NCBI RefSeq assembly: GCF_012767755.2
Contig: NZ_AP023189.1
Span: 3,536,001 to 3,600,000, forward strand
Source of the DNA: Pseudomonas tohonis
GTDB taxonomy: Bacteria; Pseudomonadota; Gammaproteobacteria; Pseudomonadales; Pseudomonadaceae
Reading direction: 5' to 3'
DNA: 64,000 bases
Positions 18,285-27,647 of the stretch are shown in pieces. The notes beneath the pieces were generated by a model. The model saw only the letters and a list, made by a program, of their open reading frames with translations. It was not told the DNA's origin and made no database searches. Position 1 is the stretch's first letter; every line of letters starts with the position of its first letter. The position numbers were made by a program, and so were the translations under genes.

Positions 18285-19205
18285 ATGGCAGAGATCCGTA
18301 TCGGCATTTCCGGCTGGCGCTACGCCCCCTGGCGGGGTGATTTCTACCCCAAGGGCCTGGTGCAGAAGAAGGAGCTGCGCTTCGCCTCCCGCGCCGTCAA
18401 CAGCATCGAGATCAACGGCTCCTTCTACGCCCTGCAGACGCCCGAGCGCTACGCCGGCTGGGCGGCCGACACCCCCGAGGACTTCGTCTTCAGCGTCAAG
18501 GCGCCGCGCTACATCACCCATGTGACGCGCCTGCGCGAGCTGGAGCAGCCCCTGGCCAACTTCATGGCCTCGGGGCTGTTCCGCCTGGGCGGGAAGCTGG
18601 GGCCGGTGCTCTGGCAATTCCCGCCCAGCTTCAAGTTCGACCCCACGCTGTTCGCCGATTTTCTGCAAGCCCTGCCCCACGACAGCGACGCCGCCCGTGA
18701 CCTGGCCCGCCACAGCGACGCGCGCATGCACGTGGAGGGCTACCTGGACATTCCCAAGGGCCTGCGCCTGCGCCACGCGGTGGAGATCCGCAACGACAGC
18801 TTCCTCGACGAGGCCTTCGTCGCCCTGCTGCGCCGGCACAAGGTGGCGCTGGTGGTCGCCGACACGGCGAAGAAGTGGCCCTACGCGGAGGACCTCACCA
18901 GCGACTTCGTCTACATGCGCCTGCACGGCGACAAGCAGCTCTACGCCAGCGGCTACTCGGACGCCGCGCTGGACGCCTGGCAGCGCCGCATCGAAGCCTG
19001 GACCCGTGGCAGCCAGCCCGAGGACGCCCGGCTGATCAGCGCCAAGGCACCGGCCCGGCGCAAAAGCCGCGACCTGTACTGCTACTTCGACAACGACATC
19101 AAGGTGCGCGCGCCCTATGACGCCCGCCAGCTGCTGGAACGACTCGGCCTGGCCGGGCACCTGCAGACCGAACCCGGCCAGCCCCTGGAAGGAGCCGACC
19201 TGTGA
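18285..19205 (+). CDS. DUF72 domain-containing protein
   Basis: 306 residues, TIM-barrel-like DUF72 (YecE) family of unknown function. N-terminal signature RIGISGWRYAPWRGDFYP, then NSIEINGSFYALQ, and the WQFPPSF motif mid-protein; VYMRLHGDKQLYASGYSD is near the end. The start ATG lies 11 bp after the dehydrogenase stop with GGAGGCGAGG upstream. The 3' end overlaps the next gene by 4 bp. Confidence 0.88.
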   Translation: MAEIRIGISGWRYAPWRGDFYPKGLVQKKELRFASRAVNSIEINGSFYALQTPERYAGWAADTPEDFVFSVKAPRYITHVTRLRELEQPLANFMASGLFRLGGKLGPVLWQFPPSFKFDPTLFADFLQALPHDSDAARDLARHSDARMHVEGYLDIPKGLRLRHAVEIRNDSFLDEAFVALLRRHKVALVVADTAKKWPYAEDLTSDFVYMRLHGDKQLYASGYSDAALDAWQRRIEAWTRGSQPEDARLISAKAPARRKSRDLYCYFDNDIKVRAPYDARQLLERLGLAGHLQTEPGQPLEGADL

Positions 19206-19990
19206 ATACCGTCACCAGTGCCCCCTTGCCCGCCACCGACCTGCTGCCGGCCGTGCACCAGCTGCGCATCATCACGGTGAACACCCACAAGGGCTTCACG
19301 CCCCTCAACCGCCGCTTCATCCTCCCGGAGCTGCGCGATGCCGTGCGCACCCTCGGTGCCGACCTGGTGTTCCTGCAGGAGGTGCTCGGCACCCACCAGC
19401 TGCATGCCAGGCGCTTCAGCAACTGGCCGCCGACGCCCCAGTACGAATTCCTCGCCGACAGCATGTGGACCGACTTCGCCTACGGCCGCAACGCGGTCTA
19501 CCCGGAAGGCGACCACGGCAATGCGCTGCTGTCGAAATTCCCCATCCTGCGCTACGAGAACCTCGATGCGTCCATCGCCGGCAACGAGGAACGCGGCCTG
19601 CTGCATTCGGTGCTGGACGTGCCCGGCCACCGCGAGGTGCATGCCATCTGCGTGCACCTGGGGCTGCGCGAAGCCCACCGCCGCGAACAGCTGGAACTGC
19701 TCTGCCGCCTGCTCGACAGCCTGCCGCCGCTGGCGCCGGTGATAGTCGCCGGCGACTTCAACGACTGGCGCGTGCGCGCCGACGACATCCTCGCCAGCCG
19801 CGGCATGGTCGAGGCCTTCGTCAACGCCTATGGCGCCCCGGCACGCAGCTTCCCGGCACGCTGGCCGCTGCTGCGCCTGGATCGCGTCTACGTGCGCAAT
19901 GCCACCAGCCACTCACCCCAGGTGCTGCTGCGCCGGCCCTGGTCCCACCTGTCCGACCACGCCCCCTTGCTTGTGGAGGTGCACCTGTGA
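19202..19990 (+). CDS. Endonuclease/exonuclease/phosphatase family protein (YbhP-like)
   Basis: 262 residues, EEP fold. Metal and catalytic motifs in order: ITVNTHKG, VFLQEV (Glu), VIVAGDFNDWR (Asp/Asn), LRLDRVYV and LSDHAPLLVEV (Asp-His). Start GTG overlaps the DUF72 stop; the end overlaps clsB. In E. coli the same trio ybhP-clsB(ybhO)-ybhN is an operon, which supports a phospholipid-related phosphodiesterase or phosphatase role, though the substrate is unknown. Confidence 0.88.
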   Translation: MNTVTSAPLPATDLLPAVHQLRIITVNTHKGFTPLNRRFILPELRDAVRTLGADLVFLQEVLGTHQLHARRFSNWPPTPQYEFLADSMWTDFAYGRNAVYPEGDHGNALLSKFPILRYENLDASIAGNEERGLLHSVLDVPGHREVHAICVHLGLREAHRREQLELLCRLLDSLPPLAPVIVAGDFNDWRVRADDILASRGMVEAFVNAYGAPARSFPARWPLLRLDRVYVRNATSHSPQVLLRRPWSHLSDHAPLLVEVHL

Positions 19991-21210
19991 AATTCGACTG
20001 GCGTGAAGGCAACCATGTCGAGTTGCTGATCAATGGCGAGGCCTTCTTCCCGGCGGTGTTCGAGGCCATCGACAAGGCCCGCCACGAAGTGCTGCTGGAG
20101 ACCTTCATCGTCTTCGAGGACAAGGTCGGCCTGCGCCTCAAGGAGACCCTGATCGCCGCCGCACGGCGCGGCGTGCGCGTGGAGCTGACGGTGGACGGCT
20201 ACGGCACCGCCGACCTCGGCACCCGCTACATCCGCGAGATGACCGAGGCCGGCGTCAACCTGCACATGTTCGACCCACGCCCCCGGGTACTGGGCATGCG
20301 CACCAACCTGTTCCGCCGCCTGCACCGCAAGCTGGTGGTGGTGGACGGCGAGCTGGGCTTCATCGGCGGTATCAACTTCTGCGCCGATCACCTCGCCGAC
20401 TTCGGCCCCATGGCCAAGCAGGACTACGCGGTGGCGGTACGCGGGCCCATCGTCTGCGACCTGCACCGTACCTGCGGCCAGCTGCTGTCCCACAGCGCCA
20501 GCGAGGTGCACAGCCTGCTGCCGGAATCGCCGGAAAACCGCGAGGCCGGGCCTGCCCGCATGCTGCTGTCGATCCGCGACAACGAGCGCCATCGCAACGA
20601 CATCGAGGAACAGTACCTGCGCGCGCTGCGCTCGGCCCGGCAGCGGCTGGTGGTGGCCAATGCCTATTTCTTCCCTGGCTACCGCCTGCTGCGCGAGCTG
20701 CGCAATGCCGCCCGGCGCGGCGTACAGGTGACCCTGATCCTCCAGGGCCAGCCGGACATGCCGCTGGTGCGCCTGTGCTCGCGGCTGCTCTACAACTACC
20801 TGCTGCGCGACGGCGTGGTGATACACGAATACTGCCAGCGGCCGCTGCACGGCAAGGTGGCGCTGGTGGACGGCGAATGGGCCACGGTGGGCTCGAGCAA
20901 CCTCGACCCGCTGAGCCTGTCGCTGAACCTGGAGGCCAACCTGGTGATCCGCGACCCGGCCTTCAACCGGCAGTTGCACGACCACCTGCAGCAGCTCGCC
21001 GACGCCAAGTGCAATCGCGTGACGTTGCAGCGCATCACAAGGGGCCACTGGTGGCGGGCGCCACTGATCTTCCTCAGCTTCCACTTCCTGCGGCACTTCC
21101 CGGCCATCGCCGGCTGGTTCCCCGCCCACTCACCGCGCATCAAGTCGCTGCAGCCGCTGGAGGATGCCGGCGTCGAGCCGGTCTACGAACAACAGGAGAA
21201 AAGCTCATGA
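19987..21210 (+). CDS. clsB: Cardiolipin synthase B (phospholipase D family)
   Basis: 407 residues, GTG start overlapping the previous stop. Two HKD motifs are seen: LHRKLVVVDGELGFIGGIN (residues ~113-131) and LHGKVALVDGEWATVGSSN (~288-306), each with His-x-Lys-x4-Asp. It lacks N-terminal membrane helices, as ClsB does. It joins phosphatidyl groups to form cardiolipin, or phosphatidylglycerol, at the inner membrane. It overlaps ybhN by 4 bp. Position matches PA2155. Confidence 0.92.
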   Translation: MKFDWREGNHVELLINGEAFFPAVFEAIDKARHEVLLETFIVFEDKVGLRLKETLIAAARRGVRVELTVDGYGTADLGTRYIREMTEAGVNLHMFDPRPRVLGMRTNLFRRLHRKLVVVDGELGFIGGINFCADHLADFGPMAKQDYAVAVRGPIVCDLHRTCGQLLSHSASEVHSLLPESPENREAGPARMLLSIRDNERHRNDIEEQYLRALRSARQRLVVANAYFFPGYRLLRELRNAARRGVQVTLILQGQPDMPLVRLCSRLLYNYLLRDGVVIHEYCQRPLHGKVALVDGEWATVGSSNLDPLSLSLNLEANLVIRDPAFNRQLHDHLQQLADAKCNRVTLQRITRGHWWRAPLIFLSFHFLRHFPAIAGWFPAHSPRIKSLQPLEDAGVEPVYEQQEKSS

Positions 21211-22166
21211 GCGCGCGCAAGGCCACCTGGAAGACCTGGGCCAAGCGCGGCCTGACGGCGTTCTTCTTCTGCCTGGTGCCGGTGCTGCTGTTCATGCTGG
21301 TGAAGAACCTCGACTGGCAGGAAGTGCGCCAGGCCATCGCCAACTACAAGGCCACCACCCTGGCGCTGGCCGGGCTGGCCTGCGCGGCGAGCTACGCCAC
21401 CTACTGCTGCTTCGACCTGGTGGGCCGCCACTACACCGCGCACAAGCTGCCGGCCTGGCAGACCATCCCGGTCACCTTCGTCTGCTACGCCTTCAACCTC
21501 AACCTCAGCTCCTGGGTGGGCGGCATCGCCCTGCGCTACCGCCTCTACTCGCGCCTGGGGCTGGACGTGCCGACCATCACCAAGGTGCTCAGCCTGAGCC
21601 TGATCACCAACTGGCTGGGCTACATGCTGCTGGCCGGCTGCGTCTTCTCCCTGCGCCTGGTGGACCTGCCCGAAGGCTGGAAGATCGGCGAGACCGGCCT
21701 GCAACTGATCGGCTTCGCCCTGGTGGCCGCCGCCCTCGCCTACCTCGCCGCCTGCCGCTTCTCCAAGCGCCGCAACTGGCGCTTCCGCAACCAGGAGCTG
21801 ACCCTGCCGAGCCTGCGCATGGCGCTGATCCAGGTCGGCCTGGGCATGCTCAACTGGTCGTTGATGGCGGCGCTGATCTGGATCCTGCTGCCCAAGGAAG
21901 CCTTCTACCCGTCGATCCTCGGCATCCTCCTGATCAGCAGCATCGCCGGGGTCATCACCCACATCCCCGCCGGGCTCGGCGTGCTGGAGGCGGTGTTCAT
22001 CGCCCTGATGCAGCACCAGATGTCCAAGGGCACCCTCCTCGCCGCGCTGATCGGCTACCGCGCCATCTACTTCCTCCTGCCCCTGGCCATCGCCTGCGTG
22101 GTGTACCTGGTGCTCGAACGCCGCGCCAAGCAGATCCGCAAGCGCGATTGGGCGCATGAGGGGTGA
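21207..22166 (+). CDS. YbhN/UPF0104 (lysylphosphatidylglycerol synthase TM-type) membrane protein
   Basis: 319 residues with about eight hydrophobic helices. The conserved VGGIALRYRLYSRLGLD and ITHIPAGLGVLEAVFIALM motifs mark the UPF0104/flippase-like membrane domain shared with MprF. It lacks the MprF catalytic domain, so lipid handling or flipping rather than lysylation is inferred. Last gene of the operon; a perfect hairpin (22182-22199) follows. Confidence 0.85.
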   Translation: MSARKATWKTWAKRGLTAFFFCLVPVLLFMLVKNLDWQEVRQAIANYKATTLALAGLACAASYATYCCFDLVGRHYTAHKLPAWQTIPVTFVCYAFNLNLSSWVGGIALRYRLYSRLGLDVPTITKVLSLSLITNWLGYMLLAGCVFSLRLVDLPEGWKIGETGLQLIGFALVAAALAYLAACRFSKRRNWRFRNQELTLPSLRMALIQVGLGMLNWSLMAALIWILLPKEAFYPSILGILLISSIAGVITHIPAGLGVLEAVFIALMQHQMSKGTLLAALIGYRAIYFLLPLAIACVVYLVLERRAKQIRKRDWAHEG

Positions 22167-22175
22167 CGCCTATCG

Positions 22176-22210
22176 CTGTAGGGGCGACTTCAGTCGCCCA
22201 GCGATGCGCC
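22176..22210 (+). repeat. REP-type hairpin after ybhN
   Basis: GGGCGACTTCAGTCGCCC at 22182-22199 is a perfect 7-bp stem with a TTCA loop, 15 bp after the ybhN stop. No T-run follows, so it looks like a REP or mRNA 3'-end stabiliser rather than a classical terminator. Confidence 0.6.
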
Positions 22211-22218
22211 GCATCGCC

Positions 22219-22301
22219 GTAGGTTGGCGCCGAGCGTAGCGAGGCCCAACGGCGTGAAACCCGGCCCCGTCATGTTGGGCTTCGTACCTCAGCCCAACCT
22301 A
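22219..22301. repeat. Dispersed GTAGGTTGGGC-type repeat, copy 2 (inverted)
   Basis: Reverse complement of the element at 1420-1503: it reads GTAGGTTGGCGCCGAGCG to AGCCCAACCTA here. The two ends are nearly identical between copies, while the middle ~25 bp differ. Confidence 0.75.
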
Positions 22302-22308
22302 TGGAGCT

Positions 22309-22626
22309 GGCGTTCTGGAGCCCAGCAGATTGCCGAGTTTGCTGATGGCTTCTGTTTCGCCTTGCCGGGCGAGTCCCTTTTAACAATCGCCTTAAAAGGA
22401 ACCAAAAGCGCTCGCCCCTCCATACGGGTCTGGCTTCGCCAGACTTCCCTCACTCCATCATCGTTTCAGGGGCACGCCGCGAAGGGCCATCCATGGCCCA
22501 TCGCGGCTCTCGCGACATCCATGTCGCTCAACCCCTGAAACGACGATTGCGCTCGGCCTCCTGAAAGGGGCGTTTGGCCGCTGCTCCAACTTCCTTCCCA
22601 GCGCTTCACATTGGTGTACGCATCAC
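22309..22626 (+). repeat. ~300-bp structured dispersed repeat, copy 2
   Basis: Same orientation as 3416-3727. Stems at 22373-22383/22392-22402, 22428-22434/22438-22444, an outer 12-bp helix 22461-22472/22532-22543, and palindromes at 22484-22499 and 22512-22527. Sequence differs from copy 1 inside several stems, but base pairing is kept, with identical 8-nt and 3-nt loops. The remaining bases 22627-22700 show nothing more. Confidence 0.8.
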
Positions 22627-22700
22627 CCATCCACTCGCACACCCGCTTCACGTAGGGAGTGCTGTACGTACCGTCCCCGCACCGACTCCCCTTCCGAACG

Positions 22701-23669
22701 CTAGAACCAATCCCGGCGCTCATCGAAGGCGGCATGCACCAGGGCGACGAGGCGGCGGACTTCCTCGCGCTCTTCTTCGCCGGCACGGACAGCGAGCCAG
22801 GCCTGCATGTCCATGCGCGGTTCGAACAACGCCGGCAGGGCCATGAGGTTCTTGTCCAGCTGGCTGACGTAATGGGGCAACAGGCCGATGCAGGCGCTCC
22901 ACTGGATCATCTGCCGGAGCATTTCGTAGGAGTTGACTCGGGTGACCCCGGCGCGGCGTTCGGCGATGGCCAGGTTCCAGGGTCGCAGCGCCTCGATGCC
23001 GGCGTAGCCGTGGAGGTCGACCAGCATGTAGTCCGCAAGCTCCACCAGGCTGCGCGGGCGGCTGGTCTCGCGGGAGTAGCGCTTGGCGATGTGGGGCAGG
23101 TATTCCATCTGGGCCAGGCACACCTGGTGGGCGCTGGCGAAACCCGGCCAGGGCGTGGCGTCACCGGGCGGGGCCAGCCATACGCGCAGGTCGGTGTCCG
23201 CCGCCGGCGCCTCGCCCTCGTCGAGGCGTGCCAGTTCCAGGCGCACGTTGGCGTGCTGGCGGAGGAAGGCCAGCAGGTCGCGGCCGAGGATGTCGTGCAG
23301 CAGCGGCTCGGCGACGGCGATGCGCACCAGCGGCTGGTCTTCGTTCTGCGCCAGGCCCGGGGACAGCACCGCCAGGCGCGCCGCCAGCTGGGTGCGCAGG
23401 CGCCGGCCTTCGGGGCTCAGCACCAGGGCGTTGCCCTGGTGCTGGAACAGCGGGTGCCCGGCCCAGGCCGCCAGCACCCCGAGCTTCTTGCGCAGCAGCG
23501 TCGGCTTGACGCTCAGGCTGCGCGCCGCCTGCATGAAGCAGCCGCAACGGGCGGCCACCACGAAGAAGTGCGCCGCCTCCATGTCCAGGCCGGCGAAGCC
23601 CTCGTCGGCCCCGTGCTCGCTCACGGCGCCGCCGCCGCTTGCCGGGTGGTCGTTCTCCTGCAATGCCAT
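22701..23669 (-). CDS. LysR-type transcriptional regulator
   Basis: 322 residues from the ATG at 23669, which follows CGGAGGAGGGTTT. The N-terminal winged helix (EAAHFFVVAARCGCFMQAA, then SVKPTLLRKKLGVLAAW) is followed by a periplasmic-binding-type effector domain. It has an unusual ~28-residue N-terminal extension before the DNA-binding domain. It is the last gene of the pdt-exb operon, 52 bp after the isomerase gene, and corresponds by position to PA0701. Effector and targets are unknown; autoregulation of the operon is possible but not shown. Confidence 0.85.
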   Translation of the reverse strand: MALQENDHPASGGGAVSEHGADEGFAGLDMEAAHFFVVAARCGCFMQAARSLSVKPTLLRKKLGVLAAWAGHPLFQHQGNALVLSPEGRRLRTQLAARLAVLSPGLAQNEDQPLVRIAVAEPLLHDILGRDLLAFLRQHANVRLELARLDEGEAPAADTDLRVWLAPPGDATPWPGFASAHQVCLAQMEYLPHIAKRYSRETSRPRSLVELADYMLVDLHGYAGIEALRPWNLAIAERRAGVTRVNSYEMLRQMIQWSACIGLLPHYVSQLDKNLMALPALFEPRMDMQAWLAVRAGEEEREEVRRLVALVHAAFDERRDWF

Positions 23670-23721
23670 AAACCCTCCTCCGTAAGGTTGCCTCGCGCCG
23701 GGCCTCCCGCCCGGCGCCGTC

Positions 23722-24699
23722 TCAGTGGGCCCGCTCCAGCGCCTGGTTGAGGCTCGCACCGTCGATGCTCAGGGTCGCCGAGCTGACCATGCCGTCCAGG
23801 TAGGCCCGTGCCACCTGTTGCTGGCGTTGCGCACGCAAGGCCTGGCGCAGGCGGTCGCGCACCTCGTCGAGACTGGCGACGCGGCCGGGCTGCTGCTCGG
23901 TGAGCTTGAGAATGTGGTAGCCGGCCTCGCTGCGCAGCGGCTCGGTCACACTGCCCACGCGCTGGCGGGCGAGTACCTGGCGCATCGCCGGGACGAACTG
24001 CGCAAGCGGTTGCAGGCCGGTGTCGCCACCCTGCTCCGCCGTGCGGGCATCCTGGGAATACTGGCGCGCCAGGGCGGCGAAATCGGCGTTGGCAGCCGTC
24101 GCGCGGCGGGCCAGCTCGATGGCCTGCTTGCGCACCTGCTCCTCAGCCGCACCGGGGCCGACGGCGAGAAAGATCTGGCTGACGCGGTACAGCGCCGGGG
24201 TCATCCAGTTGTCCTTGCCGGCCTCGTAGGCGGCCTGCAGCTCGGCGTCGCCGGGGTAGTCGGCGGGCACCTGGCTGACCGACTCCAGGTAGGTGCGCAG
24301 GAGGATCTGCTCGGTGGCGGCGCGGGTCAGGCGCTGGATGTCGGGGCGCTCTTCCCAGCCCTGGGCCTGGGCCTGCTGCAGCAGGGCCTTCTCCGCCAGC
24401 CGCCCGCGCACCCAGCCTTCCAGGGCGCCCCGGTCGGCACGCAGCTGTTCGCGGGTGGCCGGCGGCAGGCCATCCAGCACCGCCTGCAGCTCGCCCTCGC
24501 CCAGTTCCAGCTCGCCCAGGCGCGCCACCGCACGCTCGGCGGGGGCGGCCTGGGTGGACACCCTCGCCTGCTGCACTTGGGGCGCGGCCTGCACCGCCGC
24601 TTCAGGCGCACTGCCCGGGCGCAAGCCGAGCGCCAAGCCCACCGCCAGCGCCACGGCGGCCAGTGCTCCGATGCCGACCATCCGGCCCTTGGCGTTCAT
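23722..24699 (-). CDS. Periplasmic/membrane-anchored peptidyl-prolyl isomerase (PpiC/SurA parvulin type)
   Basis: 325 residues from MNAKGRMVGIG. A single N-terminal hydrophobic segment (residues ~7-27) would anchor it in the inner membrane or act as a signal. A SurA-like helical part is followed by a parvulin domain (residues ~175-290): YRVSQIFLAV, FAALARQYSQD, GGDTGLQPLAQFVPAM and EAGYHILKL. It probably chaperones the large exported TpsA or outer-membrane proteins of this locus (inference). Equivalent to PA0699. Start lies 5 bp after the YbjN gene. Confidence 0.88.
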   Translation of the reverse strand: MNAKGRMVGIGALAAVALAVGLALGLRPGSAPEAAVQAAPQVQQARVSTQAAPAERAVARLGELELGEGELQAVLDGLPPATREQLRADRGALEGWVRGRLAEKALLQQAQAQGWEERPDIQRLTRAATEQILLRTYLESVSQVPADYPGDAELQAAYEAGKDNWMTPALYRVSQIFLAVGPGAAEEQVRKQAIELARRATAANADFAALARQYSQDARTAEQGGDTGLQPLAQFVPAMRQVLARQRVGSVTEPLRSEAGYHILKLTEQQPGRVASLDEVRDRLRQALRAQRQQQVARAYLDGMVSSATLSIDGASLNQALERAH

Positions 24700-24704
24700 C
24701 GCGC

Positions 24705-25187
24705 TCACGCCTCGCTGTCGGCGGTTTCGGCCGGCGCCGGGGTGGCGGCGGCCTGCTCGCGGGCCATGACCTGGCTGTAGTCGCGCAGGTAGGCGATGAA
24801 CTCCTGCAGCAGGCGGTCCCACAGTTCCATCTGGCCCTGCAGGTGCTGCGGGCTCACGCCGGCGGCGACGATGGCGTCCATCTCCAGCACGAGGAACTCG
24901 CCCTGGCGCGAAAGGCGGGCGAAGCGGCGGCTGGCGTTCCACACCTCGGCGAGGCCCGCCGGCAGCTCGCCCTGGATGCGCAGGGCGCAGCTGAAGCAGT
25001 AGTCGAGGTAGGCACCCGCGTCAGTGGCCGGATTGCCGAAGCGCACGGCGAAGCCGATGCCCTGGCTGGCGCTGAGCAGTTGCACCACGCCGCCCTGCTC
25101 GGTGCGGTTGACGCGGTAGCCGGCGGCCTGCAGGCGCTCGGTGAGCTGGTCGGGGGTGATGCTGTGGATCATGTCGATGGCGGTCAT
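24705..25187 (-). CDS. YbjN domain-containing protein
   Basis: 160 residues. Matches the YbjN fold, a type III chaperone-like alpha/beta domain: DQLTERLQAAGYRVNRTE, LSASQGIGFAVRFGNP, then YLDYCFSCALRIQGE. It ends with a long helix and an acidic, Ala-rich tail. The ATG at 25187 is preferred over one at 25223 because AAGGAACCGCGC precedes it. Likely cytosolic helper protein of unknown role, in the PA0698 position. Confidence 0.75.
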   Translation of the reverse strand: MTAIDMIHSITPDQLTERLQAAGYRVNRTEQGGVVQLLSASQGIGFAVRFGNPATDAGAYLDYCFSCALRIQGELPAGLAEVWNASRRFARLSRQGEFLVLEMDAIVAAGVSPQHLQGQMELWDRLLQEFIAYLRDYSQVMAREQAAATPAPAETADSEA

Positions 25188-25238
25188 TGCGCGGTTCCTT
25201 GTCTGCGGTTCGGTGTCGGCCATGCCGGCACCCGTGGG

Positions 25239-25892
25239 TCACTGGCCGGCGGCGGGCACCATGGCGGCGTCGAAGTGGGTCTTGTAGAGCGCGTCACCGT
25301 AGGTCTGCGCCAGCTCCTCGAACTTCACCCGGGCGCTGCCGGCGAAGGGCTGGCGGATCTTCATCACGTCGCTGACGTCGATCTTTTCGTAGGCCTCGAG
25401 GATGTCCTTGGCCACCTGGTACATCTGCTGGTTCTTGGCGGTGCACTGCTGCACCTGCTCGTCACGCGTGGCGAGGTCGGTGGCCAGTTGGGCGCGGGCC
25501 GACTCGATGCCACGGGCGCGGCCCAGCAGTTCGTCGTAGGCCTGCTTGAACTTGCCCACCTGCAGGGTGCTGGCCGCGACCTGGGCCTGGGCGGCGCTGC
25601 GCAGGCTGTCCTGCTGGCCGGCGAGTTGCTCGGCCTGGCCCTTCGCCTTGGCCAGCTCGGCGGTGAGCTGCTTGATCTGCGCCTGGGCCGCCGCCAGCTG
25701 GCCCTCGGCCGCGGTGCGCGCGGCGGCGGCCTGGGCCTGCTCGCTCTGCAACGCCTGCAGCTGCTGGGTGGTGCTGCGCAACTGGGCGCGCAGGCGCTCC
25801 TCCATGCCTTCGGCCGAGGCCGCGTTGGCGATGCTGGCCCCCAGCAGCAGGGCAAGGCCCAGCTTCAGCGGCGTGTGCGATCGGGTGTTCAT
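25239..25892 (-). CDS. Periplasmic coiled-coil protein
   Basis: 217 residues with a cleavable signal peptide (MNTRSHTPLKLGLALLLGAS..., cleavage near ASA). Residues ~30-130 are an Ala/Gln-rich heptad coiled coil; the C-terminal ~70 residues (YQVAKDILEAYEKIDV...) form a separate short domain. Likely periplasmic structural or tethering protein acting with the porin and TonB-ExbBD. Equivalent to PA0697; no known function. The start follows AAGGAGCGAGAGC. Confidence 0.75.
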   Translation of the reverse strand: MNTRSHTPLKLGLALLLGASIANAASAEGMEERLRAQLRSTTQQLQALQSEQAQAAAARTAAEGQLAAAQAQIKQLTAELAKAKGQAEQLAGQQDSLRSAAQAQVAASTLQVGKFKQAYDELLGRARGIESARAQLATDLATRDEQVQQCTAKNQQMYQVAKDILEAYEKIDVSDVMKIRQPFAGSARVKFEELAQTYGDALYKTHFDAAMVPAAGQ

Positions 25893-25918
25893 GCTCTCGC
25901 TCCTTGGCCACACGCGCG

Positions 25919-27613
25919 TCAGAAGCGCGTGTTGACCTCCAGTTGCAGGACATCGATGTCGAAGGGCGCGCCGTAGACCTCCTCTGCGCTCAGCCAGCGG
26001 ACGCTGCCGACGATGTTCTTGTCGAAGCCGTAGTTGGCGCCGAGGAACCAGCCCTTGGCGTTGGTGCCGCCGAGGTGGAAGGACGAGTCGTTGAAGCCGT
26101 CCGGCAGGGCGTCGGGCTCGATGCGCTTGTAGCCGGCGTAGAGGTTCCAGTCGCCGTGCTTCTTCAGGTCCAGGGCGTTGCCCAGGGTGAACTGCAGCAT
26201 CCAGGCGGTATCGCCGCTCTCGATGTTGCCGCTGGCGTCGACGTTGTTGGCCAGCTGGCCGGCCGAGCGCTTGCGGATCTCACCCTCGTCGTAGCCCAGG
26301 TTGCGCACGTAGTGGGCCTGGCTGCGCAGCTTGAAATCGTGGAACAGCGCGGTGTCCCAGGCGAGGTTGAGGTCCACCAGGTTGAACTCGGAGGCCAGGC
26401 CGAAGTACTGCGGCTGCGGCGTGGTGGTGGGGTTGGCCGGGTCGATGACGATGTTGCGCAGCTGCATCAGGGTGTTGCCCTTCTGCATGAAGGCGGGGCG
26501 CGACTCGTCGGTGTCGCAGGCCGGCTGGCCGGAGTACAGGGAACAGGGGCTGGAGCGCCGGCCTTCGATGTCGTCGAAGCGGTAGTAGGCCAGCGCGCCC
26601 TTGACGCTGTTGTCCGCGTCCAGCTGCCAGCGGGCGCCGAGCTGGGCGCCGTAGAGCCAGTTGTTCCTGCTGCTCTCCTTGTCGAAGCCGTTGCTGCTGG
26701 CGGTGTCGGAGCTGTATTCCACCGGGAAGGCGCCGAGGGTGCCGAACAGCCCCATGTCGCGGTCCAGCGGCTGGTCGAACACCGCCGCCAGGCCGTCGAA
26801 GTTGAGGTCGCCCGAGTACAGCAGGTCGGTGGTGTAGAACGGGTTGGGCATGCGCCCGCCGGTGAGGGTCAGGCGCTCGTCGGGCTTGTAGGCGAGGTAG
26901 CCCTGGTCGAGCCACAGGTCCTTCTTGCCGAAGCCGCCGCCCAGGGTCTGGGTGGTGGACACCGGGCCGCTGTCGGAGCCGGTGCCGATGCGCATGACCG
27001 CCGTCCAGCTCGGCGAGAGCACGGCGCGCATGCCCAGGCGGGCGCGCAGGCGCAGCAGGTTCTCGCGGTCCTCGCGGGTGTTGAGCAGCGGTGGCAGCTG
27101 CCGGTTGGTGTTGGTGTTGATGTCGTAGGGGCCGCGGTCGTTGATCCGCGCGAAGTCGACGATGCGGTCGCTGTTGGTGTCGGAGTAGTAGCGCGATTCG
27201 CTGCGCAGGCGCACGTCGCCCTCCAGGCTGATGCGCGACACCCAGTCGGGGAAGGTGTTGGGCGCGGCCCAGTTCTCCTGCCTGGCCTGGGCCATGACCT
27301 CGGCCTTGACCTGGTCGCGGATCTGGTCGCGGACGATGGCCGGCACGTACTGCACGCGCACCTCGCCCGGCACCCCGGCCGGGGCCGATGGGGCCGTGGC
27401 GGCGGCCTGGCGGGCCTGCACGGCCTCGGCCTCGGCCTGCTGGATCAGCGCCTGGGCCTGGTCCTGCTTGAGCACGCCCTGCTGCACCAGCAGGCGGATC
27501 AGGTTGATGGTGGCGTTTTCCGAAGGCGCCGGCGGTTGCGCCAGCACCGGGCCGGCCAGGCCGGCGACCACGGCGCCTATCCCCAGCGCCAGTCGGCTCA
27601 TTCTGCAGATCAT
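25919..27613 (-). CDS. Putative outer-membrane porin
   Basis: 564 residues. Signal peptide to about residue 25 (ending VLAQ), then a helical Gln/Ala-rich segment (~30-75, QQGVLKQDQAQALIQQAEAE) probably forming a periplasmic coiled coil. A long beta-barrel follows with alternating aromatic strands, ending in Phe (LQLEVNTRF), the BAM sorting signal. This fits the 'putative porin' (Porin_5) family. The ATG at 27613 follows AAGGAGTAGAACC. With tonB-exbBD it may form an energised uptake or release route linked to PdtA. Confidence 0.82.
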   Translation of the reverse strand: MICRMSRLALGIGAVVAGLAGPVLAQPPAPSENATINLIRLLVQQGVLKQDQAQALIQQAEAEAVQARQAAATAPSAPAGVPGEVRVQYVPAIVRDQIRDQVKAEVMAQARQENWAAPNTFPDWVSRISLEGDVRLRSESRYYSDTNSDRIVDFARINDRGPYDINTNTNRQLPPLLNTREDRENLLRLRARLGMRAVLSPSWTAVMRIGTGSDSGPVSTTQTLGGGFGKKDLWLDQGYLAYKPDERLTLTGGRMPNPFYTTDLLYSGDLNFDGLAAVFDQPLDRDMGLFGTLGAFPVEYSSDTASSNGFDKESSRNNWLYGAQLGARWQLDADNSVKGALAYYRFDDIEGRRSSPCSLYSGQPACDTDESRPAFMQKGNTLMQLRNIVIDPANPTTTPQPQYFGLASEFNLVDLNLAWDTALFHDFKLRSQAHYVRNLGYDEGEIRKRSAGQLANNVDASGNIESGDTAWMLQFTLGNALDLKKHGDWNLYAGYKRIEPDALPDGFNDSSFHLGGTNAKGWFLGANYGFDKNIVGSVRWLSAEEVYGAPFDIDVLQLEVNTRF

Positions 27614-27647
27614 GGTTCTACTCCTTGGCTGTTCTTGGTGGCGCGGC